Source: Zygnema cylindricum
Taxonomy: Eukaryota > Streptophyta > Zygnematophyceae > Zygnematales > Zygnemataceae
DNA: 64,000 nt
Direction: 5' to 3'
Assembly: GCA_037447655.1 (NCBI GenBank)
Contig: JBBHKE010003062.1
Span: forward strand, 308,154 to 372,153
Shown: one piece after another, positions 54,819 through 64,000 of the stretch
Layout: every line of letters starts with the position of its first letter
Position numbering within the stretch: position 1 is the first letter of the stretch
Translations under genes and position numbers: made by a program
The notes under the pieces: generated by a model
What the model was told of the DNA's origin: nothing
The model's input: the letters and a program-made list of their open reading frames with translations, nothing else
Database searches by the model: none

Positions 54819-56957
54819 TCACCATCCATACTTTGCCTGCGTTTCTGCTTTTGTCAAATGGCCTTTTGATTTTCGTTCAAGGAGTTCCATTTCCTTTTGT
54901 CTCATATCATAATACAATGAACCAATCTGGTGCTTTCGTCGATGTATTTTGTCTGGTTTATTTTTGCCTGTTGAAACTGCCTGCAAAACCGAAATCAAAT
55001 ATATGAAGAGAGTAAAAAACATGTTCAACACCAGCCCTTCTTACTGTTGAAAGGTTGAAAGTTTTCCAACAGAACACATATGCATCCAAAAAGAATACAA
55101 GTATTTTAAAAGGTTGAGGACTTATTAAGAAAGAATACATTTATAGCGAATGAGAAAAAGATAAGCATTGAAAAGTTCCTGAGTTTTACACTGACACGTT
55201 GTTTGTCTTCTATGTAAACTTTGGAACTTTTACATAAGTTGTTAGACAGTTTCTTCTATAGTTGCTGCTGCATGGCTATACTTGAACGTGAAACAATTGC
55301 AATTAGAGAGAAAACATGACTTTGCAGTGACAGTTACACACATAGTTTTACCGGTCTGTAGGCAAACTAAATAGAATTGGCTACTTCAACACAAATCTTA
55401 AATCACCGGCCTCCAGTCAAAATACCTAACCACAACCGAAATCATAAGTTTAGATTTGCAGCATTGCCTTTGTTTTTAGAGCCACGGTAAAGTTCTCTTC
55501 AGAGGTTACACCAAAGAGCACACAGAGTCTGAATTTAATATGAACCTATTTCGACTTGTTTGTTGAAAAAAATATAGAATTTGTTATAGACGTACCTGGT
55601 AAGCAGGCCCAAAGGCAATCCCAGTCGCTCTCATCTGATCCACCCGGATATGTCCTTTTGTCAAATCTTGCTGATTCACCTCCTTTATTTGCACACCTTC
55701 TGTAGGCATTCCCCTACCTTTCCTTCTTTCTGCAGCTAATGCTTGAGCCAATGGATCATTAGACGGCTCTGAACCACCACCTACACTACCACCTGTTTCA
55801 CTTTCATAACTTTGAACAGGATAATTATGAGCTTGGGGAACACTTGCTGAAGGATTCTGTTCAGAATAAGGTGCTTGACTCCAATCCTGGGCAAAAGAAG
55901 CTCCTGGTACACCATAACTGCCTCCATAACTATTTTCTCCAGCTCCATAATATACATGAGGCTCAGAATTCCAAACTTGTGCTGTACTCTCACTCTGACC
56001 TGGTCCATGATAATTACTTTGATTTGAATTTGCTTGCAGCGAATCATTGTTAACTCTCCCTACTTCAGTGTAATAACAAGCATTGTTATTGGCAGGCATA
56101 TTGTCATTGCTCCAATTTGATCCATTATACTGCTGTTGCTCCACCTGCGACGTCACAGTATTAGATTCTGTCCACACAGGTGCTTTAGAAACTAGAGTTG
56201 CTTCTTCCTTCTTGCTCCTCCTACTCGCATCACTGGATGTGAAACCTTCCTCCTCTATTGGTTTAGTTTCCATCATTGTTCGTCGACCGCCTCCAAGAGC
56301 TGAACCAGCTCCAAGAGTATGCTTTGGAGGAGGCAAAAAACTTGCGAGACCTGACCTAACTCCTTCCTGAGGAACAAACCCGTCCTTAGGCTTTTTAGGA
56401 CCAGATTTTTTCGGATCTCTTTCCTCTTCGTCATCTTCCGGCTTCCTTTTCTTCCAGTCAGAACCCTTGACACTAGCCTCGGCGCCATCGTGTTCTCCAG
56501 AAATAAGACCATTCGGAAAGGTTCCTAAAGCTATGGTTTTTTTTCCACTTTTTGGAGCTCCCTTAGGCACAGGCAATGCAGCAAATAATGAAGAACCACC
56601 GCCTCCGATGTTTTTTGGAGGAGGTAAAGCAAATGATGGCTGAGGTAACCCAGAAGTGTTTCTACTCACGCCCTTTTCTCTCATAGAGATAACTGGCTCT
56701 ACCATAGTGTCTGTCCTGGATGCAAAAGTAGTAGCTGTGGTACTCTCCCTCTTCACTACTCCCACTGAAGTTCTTTCATCATTCAGACCAGTGAGGCTAG
56801 GAGGACGAACATAATTACTGACACCAGGAGCAACCGAGGAGATCTTAGGAGGAGGCAAAGAAAGAGATGAAATAGAGGTAGCTGTCCCCTTTTTTCCGTC
56901 CATTGGCTCTTCTTCATCGCTACTGCTCCCCTCATAGCTCGCCAGAAGCGCGTCCAT
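54819..56957 (-). CDS. PRCC: PRCC-domain protein, two coding exons (507 residues)
   Basis: Exon 1 runs 56957 to 55596 and ends at CAG|GTACGTC. Exon 2 runs 54980 to 54819 after an acceptor ttttgcag, in phase 0, intron 615 bp. The start ATG 56957 gives MDALLASYEGSSSDEEE, the acidic N-terminus usual in PRCC homologues; a GTG 12 bases upstream is not a likely start. The middle is low complexity, with repeated LPPPK motifs and a KKRKPEDDEEERDPKK nuclear-localisation-like cluster. The conserved PRCC C-terminus spans the intron: QMRATGIAFGPAYQ, then HRRKHQIGSLYYDMRQKEME and KAETQAKYGW at the end. PRCC family proteins are nuclear and associate with pre-mRNA splicing factors. It is head-to-head with the MAG2/RINT1 gene, 690 bp between start codons. 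Confidence 0.93.
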
Positions 56958-57647
56958 GGAGACTAACACCAGTTTATATATGAAACTCCTTGTTTAACTC
57001 CGTAAAAGGAAATACAACAAACAGAAATTCAACAAAACTTTTAGGAAATGTCCTGACAAAGTGCCCGGAAGACTTCACGACAGAGGTCAGTGACGCAAAT
57101 TGCAAGAAGCGGCTGGGAGACTGAGAGGCGCTAAAGTAGAAGAAGCAATACAATGGAACTTATAGCGACAAAGTTGCAATAGAAAGCTTTTTGTCAACTG
57201 ATCCCAACCGGGCTTCCTTTACAGAAATAGAAATGTCCGACAGCGAGAATCTTCTCACGGACGTGAATGAAGTCAGGAGAGGGAGAGAGAGAGACGAGCG
57301 AGGGATGAGAGAGAAGTCTCTGTAAAATGCTTTTTTGAGAAGCACGAAGACGATGAAGAAGATTTGAATTTGGCAAAATTCGTTTCGTTTCATAACCTGG
57401 GAGTTGCCTGCATTCATTTTTGCAGAAACTTATCAGCAATCATGGCAGAAACTGAGTTGCCTCTATCTCTGCCCATTCTTCCAGTCTAGAAATTATTTTC
57501 ATATTTTGTCCATACATTCTTTTATTTAGTTTTTTCAATCTTTGAAATTTGTCTCCTTGAGTATCTTGCTTTCTGGCTCCGGCATCCCTTTTACCATCAG
57601 TCAAATTGGTTTCTTCAACTTCCTTTTTTTTTTTCCAAATCTCAACT
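56958..57647. promoter_or_regulatory. Divergent promoter region between PRCC and MAG2/RINT1 genes
   Basis: The 690 bp between the two start codons must hold both promoters and 5' UTRs. A gagagagagac run lies near 57280-57300 and a pyrimidine run (ttccttttttttttttcc) just before the plus-strand ATG. Minus-strand frames here (57160-57439, 57440-57691) have no homology I recognise. Confidence 0.6.
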
Positions 57648-60600
57648 ATGGCTTCTTCTTCTTCTCCGTCGTTTCTTGCCTCTTTATCCAACGTACCTCC
57701 CTCAGTAGCGTCCTTCCTTGACGCTCATTTTACCTCTTCAGACGATCTCTCATCTGCTTATTCCATACTGGATCGTTTAGAAGCTGAGCGCAAAGAGATG
57801 CTTGAGCAACAGATATTGCTTCGATCTTCTTTAACAGGCCTGTCTTCCACGGCTTCTAGTAGAATGCATATGTCAGTGGACTCTCTTAAAGATTTGTCTC
57901 AAAAAGCTCATTCTGCAAAGAACAGGACAGATACATTTGGTGTCGATATGAATCCTGTCGTGAAGGAGCTTGCAAAGCAAGCCGCGGAAGTGAAAAGAGT
58001 GGAGAGAGCCAGAGCGTATATGGAGAAACTCCTTATGCTTGAAGGGCAAGTGGCGGATGTGGAAGATGCTGTGGCTGTGGTTGCAAAGGTAGCCTTATTT
58101 TCATCATTGGTGCCTTTTTTTTCATCACTGGCTCCTTTTTTTCTCATCATTGGCGTTTTTTTCATAATTGCTGCCAATTCTTTGTTCTATAGAAAGAGAA
58201 CATGTTTAAGTTGTTTATGAAAGAAACTGGATATAAGTAGAATCGACAATGAAAGAAGATAAACTGGTATGTTCTTCATTCGGCACATTCAAGTTATCTT
58301 TTAACAAATAAAAAAGCGTACAAAATTACTTAAATTTTAATGGCCATATATCTTGCCTGCAGAATCTCTTCATGTCCATCTCTTGTCCTTCTTCAAGTAA
58401 CTGCCCCATGATGTCAAGGAATTGTCATGCTTAGGAAAAAAAATGCTCAAATTATTAATTTATTAAATCTCTACTCCAGTTGTATTGCCTATGGGCCAGG
58501 CGAATCACTTGTCAATTTTCTTGATTCTAATTTTTCGTTTTAGAGCTGTTAAGAAAGAAACTTGCTCATTTTTTAAATTTATTCTTTTCATTTTAAATAA
58601 CTTAGGAAATCCTCAAGGATAATGCAGGAATGCTTTTAATGTAGCAAAAAAACCTTAAAAACCACTACAACTCTAGAAAACCTTTAATACCTTTAAAACC
58701 CTAAAAACCTTAAAAAAATCTAACAATCCGTTTTTCTTTTCTATGCAGAGAGGAGGTAGTTCTCCTGCGAGCCTTGCTTCAGCTGCCTCTGCTTTTCAAA
58801 CTATTTCAAACTCTTTAGACACCATCGCCGATACTCGACCTCATTGGAAACGTCTTCGAAACTCTGTTGACATTCGACTCGACCGAGCTTTTGCCATTTT
58901 AAAACCTGCGGCTTTAGGAGCTTATCGAAACTGTGTCAAGGACATAGGCTGGCCACCAAACCTTACAAGTAAGAGTGGACCATCTTCTGGCAGTTCTTTT
59001 CGAGGCAATCAGGATGAGAAGGAGACAAATGATCCCATCCAGAGACTAACTGGAGAAGCGAAACTTCGTTTTGAAAACACTTTTTCAGCACTTTGTGTGC
59101 TGCAAGTGACGGAGAACCAACGGCAAAGACGTCAGGAGGCTGATTTAGAGTCAGTTTTAACAGATAGACGAATAAAAGAGAGCACGGAATTGAAACAATT
59201 AGGATTGCGAGATGTCCTGTGGGGCATAGAGGAGCTTATTTTTCCTATTTCTAGACTTGCAGAGCCACATTTTGACAAATGGAGTGAAAGACCTGAATTA
59301 GTTTTTGCTTTAAGTTTTCGCGTAGCTTCTACCCATATTGAAAGTATCGATTTTGCTCTTCAACCCCTTGTCGATCGACTACGACTTCCGGGAGTTGTTA
59401 GTGCTCGAGAAGAATGGATAAAAGGTGTGGTAGCGATGATTCTAACTTATCTTCAAGAGAGACTTTTGCCATGGCTTACTCAACAGGTGAGAGCAGAGGT
59501 TTCTTACGGAACCGGAGCCTCGTTATGGTTACACACAGTAGACCAGGTTTTGTTATTTGATAGACAGATGAGGAGCTTGGCTATGGGAACACCCGTTGTT
59601 ATTGGACGAGAAGTAACCGATAATGTTGAAAAATTTGCTTCGACAAACCTGATCGGTGTAAGTATTGGTTCTTGTTTAGAGGTTTTTGTACAACATTCGG
59701 AATGGTTGGGATTATGGGCACGTCTCGAACTCGAAGATGCGCAGAAAAAACTTCAAACGGAGCTCCAAAAAGACCGTGCTTGGCGACAAATGGACTCAAA
59801 AGATGATTTAGGGTTTCTGGTCGACAACTTTAATGAAAGAGATTTTGGCATAGAGACTGAATTCCGACCTATGTCTGGAGCCGAAACTTTGTTTCATATC
59901 ATGAGGACTACAGTGGACCGATGTCGTCCTCTATTATCTGGAAAACAAAAATTAGTTTTTGTACGTGCGGTAGTAGCTCCTTTAGCCCGACAATATTGTG
60001 AAGATCTTATCAATCACGTACAAGAGGTAGAGGCTTCTACTGCTTTAGCCGATATTAGAGCCATGCAGAAAGTAGCTTCATGTGCGAGTTCGTCCCGATT
60101 TTGTGAATACACTCTTCAAAAGTGGGGAGATGAAGCGTTTTTCCTCGAATTGAGAAGTTTCCAAGAAGGATCAACAGGAACACATATTGCTGATGGGTGG
60201 GAAGAGGTTCAGATTGAGCCGGAGGATGGAGGAAGGGAAATGCAAGGAAGGGAAAGGACCGGTGGCGAGTCGACGGTGTCAGTAAATGAAAATGGTAATT
60301 TGCCTAAGGGGAAAGACAATATATGGACTGATGTAGTGGAAGGATCAATTTTTGATGAGGAAATCGACAGTTTTGCGAGGTCTTATAAAGAGTGGATAGG
60401 AAGAATTCTTGCGGCAATGTTGCGAGGATTTGACGTTTTGTGTGTGGAGTATGTGAGGAATCGGAAAAAATGGCAAGAGGATGCTACCGATACTAATGCC
60501 GTTACTAATACCATTACTGATACTAATACCAACAGTAATACCAAATCTAATATTAGTACGTTTACTTCCTCCGGCTCAAATGGAATACTAGAGAGACTAG

Positions 60601-61199
60601 ATGAGAACGCACCTCCTTCGACTTTCGAGGGAGGTAATCGTAATTTTTTGGGAGGTTCGAAATTGAGTGGGAAGTTTTTGGAAGAGATGGAAGGACAGGA
60701 TGTCTCTTCAAGTTTTGAAGAGCCTTTGTCAGTCTTAAAGTCACAATTAAACGGTCTTCAAAAAACTCTCGACTCGGAAAATTTTTCTGAACTATGGCGG
60801 AAACTCGCAACTTCCCTCGATCAAAACCTAATGGAAAATGTGGTTTTAGGTGGAGCGAGATTTTCGAATTCGGGTGCCCGACAATTTGCGGTAGATATGT
60901 GTGCTTTATTTTCGATTTTCCGCGAGTATACAGCAAGACCTCATAATTTTTTTAAGAGTTTAAGGGACGCCTTGGTTGTTCTTCTTTTGCCTTTATCCGA
61001 TGCGAATGCATTACTATTAATGTTGTCTATGGCTGGAGTCGGGTCGAGGAGAGAGGAAGAGATGGGAGGAGGGATAGAGAGAGAGCGGTATAATGAGAGC
61101 AACTTAGCGCCATTGCTTCAGAAACGTAATATTAGGCAAATGTCGCCTGTCAAAGTCGTCGAAATTTTGAACCAGAGAGTGGGAATTAGAAAACCGTGA
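57648..61199 (+). CDS. MAG2: MAG2/RINT1-TIP20 family vesicle-tethering protein, two exons (963 residues)
   Basis: Exon 1 57648-58088 (147 codons) ends AAG|GTAGCC; exon 2 58749-61199 follows ctatgcag, phase 0, intron 660 bp. ATG 57648 is the first ATG of the frame (MASSSSPSFLASLSNVP). Residues 40-70 form a coiled coil (ILDRLEAERKEMLEQQ). The RINT1/TIP20 domain shows PHWKRLRNSVDIRLDRAFAI, a GWPPNL block, LWGIEELIFPISRLAEPHF, the FDKWSERPELVFALSF block, and ends QMSPVKVVEILNQRVG. Family members belong to the Dsl1/NZR tethering complex at the ER and act in Golgi-to-ER transport; Arabidopsis MAG2 is needed for export of seed storage proteins. At 963 residues it is longer than usual, partly through a Thr/Asn-rich insert at about residues 725-755. 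Confidence 0.93.
60475..60565 (+). repeat. Thr/Asn repeat insert within the MAG2/RINT1 gene
   Basis: The DNA repeats actaatac and accgttac-type units and encodes TDTNAVTNTITDTNTNSNTK. The position corresponds to a variable loop; it probably arose by microsatellite expansion and is tolerated in frame. Confidence 0.75.
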
Positions 61200-62653
61200 T
61201 GTACTTGATTTCTTGAAAACAGAAAGTTACATTTTTGGATTACTGAAAATGAGGTTTTGAGTTCGATGTGCTTCTTGCTGTTTTCTTTTTTCTTTCGTTT
61301 TCTTTTGTCTGGGAGAAGAACGCATCAATGTCCCAAATTTTTGCCCTAACCAAATTAACACATATGTCGTCAATTATTTAACATACTTTGTTTTTGGACT
61401 AAACCCAAAACACTTTCTGTCTGTCAGTAGCATCACCTTGGTCACCGTGGCAGCTTAATTCAAATGTGAAAAAGCACTGGAAACGCTATATCTGGTTACC
61501 CTTTTTACTGGGTGCACATTTTGATATGCAATGAGCTTATTTTTGCGTATAATATGCATATTGTATGGGGTCTCAACACATAGCGTTGTCAGTTGTTTTT
61601 GCACATTTGAACTACGGGTGGTAATACCCATGCAATTATTGGTCAATTTTTTGTAGTGCACATCAGATGCTACCAAAAAACAAGAAATGTTTCGGTAATT
61701 CAATGGACCTATCGAAAATTGCATATACTCCCTACTTTACTAGAGATAAGGTAAGATAATACCACAATAACTATACAAGCCAAAGGAAAACACAAATACA
61801 AAACTTTTTTACGAGGTCAGCAACATTGTAGTAACAAAAGGTCTTGTTGGTTTACGATGGACGCGCAATCGGAGGAGATAAACTCATATAGACAATAGTG
61901 AGTACTCAAATTAGTATATACTTGTACATTTATTGTATATTTTGTGTACTTGCTCTGGTTATCAGTATTATCTGCAGTACACCATGAAGCGCTGTTAAAT
62001 TTAAAAACATAATTGTGTTTGGGACAGCTTTTAGTGCGTACTATTACTTGCAACGCTGGCCATTAATTACAATCATTGTTCAGCATACGGTACTGTTTTC
62101 CACAAATCGTACGTTTCGGTGCCAATACTTTGATTACTGCACCGCTAATGCCAGTTACAAGGCTCCCCTACGAGATGATTAGAGATATGTCCATAGTAGC
62201 TCAAGAAACGGAAAGCACAGAACATTTAAATTATACATGCCTTGACACAATTCCAATATAGAAAGAGTTTTAACAGCAAGGCAAAAGCTGCGTAAGCCCA
62301 TCCACAAACAACACCGGTATAACATCATCATCATACAACACACAACATCTTTGTTATATCTTTGTTATAACTTGATTTACTGGCACAGCGCCAGAAAAGG
62401 TAGACAGAAAACACTGAGCTAACATCAGCTTACTGCAATTAACGCATTAGCCAATAAAGACATGCCAGGGTGTGGCCTGCACAATTGCCTCATAATCTAA
62501 TAAACCATCGCAGTACTGAGCCATGGCTACAAGGTTTAAATACCGCCCCCATAGGACAAACTATACAAGGCCAGGAAACAGTGCCATCCTTGCAGGATAA
62601 GCAAAGAAGTCAAGAGTTGACTCAGTGATGATGTTCTGCTGAAAACTCAACAG
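61200..62653. other. Intergenic DNA between MAG2/RINT1 and B12D genes
   Basis: Apart from the MITE at 61459-61613 and a left family A terminus near 61978 (tacaccatgaagcgctg), there is no supported feature. 3' UTRs of the two convergent genes must lie here. Confidence 0.55.
61459..61613. mobile_element. MITE with TTCAAATG ends
   Basis: ttcaaatgtgaaaaagca at the left and ttgtttttgcacatttgaac at the right are inverted ends. Interior tatctggttaccc and gcatattgtatg blocks match 53542-53690. Confidence 0.65.
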
Positions 62654-63823
62654 TTACTCCTGAGTACCACCGAGGTACTTATTAAGAGCAGGCATGATCT
62701 GGGGAGAACGTTCATGAACGAAGCGCCTCAACGGGTTGAACTTGTAGCTGTGTCCACTCTTCTCGTCATCTGACATGCCATGAGCACGAGCCTCCTTGCT
62801 AAAACTGTTACATGCAACCGAGAAAAAACGATTACACTGTGAAAACTGTGAAAAACTCTGAAAAACCATGAAAATACATAATCAGAAATAATTCTAAAAG
62901 ACATGCGCCTAATCAGAGCTCCCTCGTAACATGTTTCACTCCTCACTTGAGCTACGAATATCACAAATGTACTATTAGCGACAAAAAAGTTATGCACATT
63001 CACATTAAACCTAGAGAAACCTTAACACTTTTATTAAATTGACACGGCAAAACTTTCGAACTGGTTGTAAGGAAGAAAACACTCTTAAGCTGGTTGTAAG
63101 GAAAGAAAATACTCACGTGATGCCTGGGTCTCCTACCACTTTCCGGGTGAGTGCAAATCCACAAAGTCCGACTGCCAGAAACACAGGAGCCAGGAGAGGG
63201 AAAATCTGCACATTTCACAAAAGCACACAGACATAAGTTAGAAAAAAAAAGTAAAAAGTAGCAGCTACTCAGAAATAGAACGAAACAGAAAGAAAAGAAT
63301 AAAGGAAAAAAACATACTTGGAAATAATTTAAAACGTTACCATGTGAAACGATATTGTATACTCAGAAAGAGCTAAAAAAAGTATTGCTAGACAAAAAGA
63401 AGGTGAAAAATTATTATGTCCTCAGAAAGAAAAGGAGAACCGATTACATAATCAGAAAGAAAATGAATAACTATTATTACTCGGAGTCTTTTTTCGCGGA
63501 GACAGAAAAGGTCACCATAATGCTTTGCCACTTATGGAATATAGGGCAAAGAAAATCAAAGTAACCGATACACAAAAGTCCAAAACAAAGGCTCGGAAAG
63601 AGACAAAAGTGTTCAGAATCATCACATGAATCCGTTTCTGGTTAGCAATTCTACTAAGACCATTGAATAAATTTCAATTACATATTCAAGTAAACGCCAT
63701 AAACTCTACACAAAATTTCTAAACTTCAACAAAAGAGAGAAATTCTAAAAAGAGGCCTGCAATCTCTTATGCAGAAAGGTCTACCTCAGGCTGAATCCAG
63801 ATCTTTGACAGAGGAGGAGCCAT
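62654..63823 (-). CDS. B12D family protein, three exons (92 residues)
   Basis: Exon 1 63823-63785 (MAPPLSKIWIQPE), exon 2 63205-63117 (IFPLLAPVFLAVGLCGFALT and on, one membrane span) and exon 3 62804-62654 join in phases 0 and 2. Donors are GAG|GTAG and CAC|GTGAGT; acceptors are tgtgcag and tgtaacag. The C-terminus has RRFVHERSPQIMPALNKYLG, matching the RKFVRDKxPEIMPSxN block of plant B12D. Length 92 is right for the family (about 90). B12D proteins are small membrane proteins, reported in mitochondria and related to the NDUFA4/MLRQ group; linked to seed development and low-oxygen response in cereals. The neighbourhood gives no further hint of its job. Confidence 0.92.
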
Positions 63824-63911
63824 TTTTCTGCAGCTGGAGTAAGAGGACTGCCAAAATTTGATTGCAGATGGTTTGACAAACCCTAAAAGTGGAAAGTGCG
63901 AAGGACTACAG

Positions 63912-64000
63912 TACACCGTGAATCGCTATTAGTGTTAATGTTTTTTTCGTCACTTAAAACATTTTTTCTCCGTACACACATGTCCGATTGTGGATCTGAC
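63912..64000. mobile_element. Family A MITE, cut by the window end
   Basis: tacaccgtgaatcgc opens a well-kept left half with the block cacttaaaacattttttctc. It lies about 90 bp upstream of the B12D start codon, so it may sit in that gene's promoter. Confidence 0.75.

Noticed and set aside
57440-57691. 83-codon minus-strand frame rich in E and K between PRCC and MAG2/RINT1
   Set aside because: It overlaps the MAG2/RINT1 start and gets its E/K content from the complement of a TTC-rich stretch. No homology recognised.

Overview
The window reads as nuclear DNA of a large, repeat-rich genome in the plant (streptophyte) lineage. Three single-copy genes support this: a spliced PRCC-domain gene, a spliced MAG2/RINT1-type vesicle-tethering gene, and a three-exon B12D gene whose closest fit is the plant B12D family. 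Introns use GT-AG with pyrimidine-rich acceptors. A retroelement carrying a C5 cytosine methyltransferase suggests a charophyte-type alga, because captured methyltransferases have been described in charophyte retrotransposons; that placement is inference.

Layout. 1-16 kb is almost entirely DNA-transposon relics: a hAT-type family (perfect 8-bp target duplications), a family with TACACCG termini and TA targets (called A and B here), two families with 3-bp targets (D and E), a CGATATATCG-rich element (F), a 115-bp tandem repeat, and one small exon resembling TORTIFOLIA1/SPIRAL2. At 17.7-19.1 kb is a 1.3-kb low-complexity exon on the minus strand. From 20.1 to 38.1 kb lies one decayed retroelement (M: gag, zinc knuckle, aspartic protease, cytosine methyltransferase), split by two Ty1/copia elements. 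R1 (20227-24586) sits in its gag with CCGAT duplications. R2 (25353-35887) sits further along gag with GAAAC duplications and itself holds R3 (26972-33325). R3 carries the full copia order gag-PR-INT-RT-RNase H; R1 and R2 are non-autonomous. M runs into a 10-N assembly gap in the middle of its methyltransferase.

38.1-54.8 kb is again transposon mosaic (families A, B, D, E, hAT, a fold-back family G, minisatellites) with two weakly supported small genes. 54.8-63.8 kb is the gene-rich part: PRCC (minus) head-to-head with MAG2/RINT1 (plus), then B12D (minus).

How the parts relate. The three copia families share one architecture: LTRs that begin TG and end CA, a gag start codon inside the LTR, and a primer binding site matching the anticodon arm of initiator tRNA-Met. 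They also share a hairpin leader and an antisense tRNA-like segment in each LTR. R1 and R2 would have needed R3-like enzymes to move. Families A and B share termini and probably shared a transposase. The stops in M are all of the kind expected from deamination of methylated cytosine.
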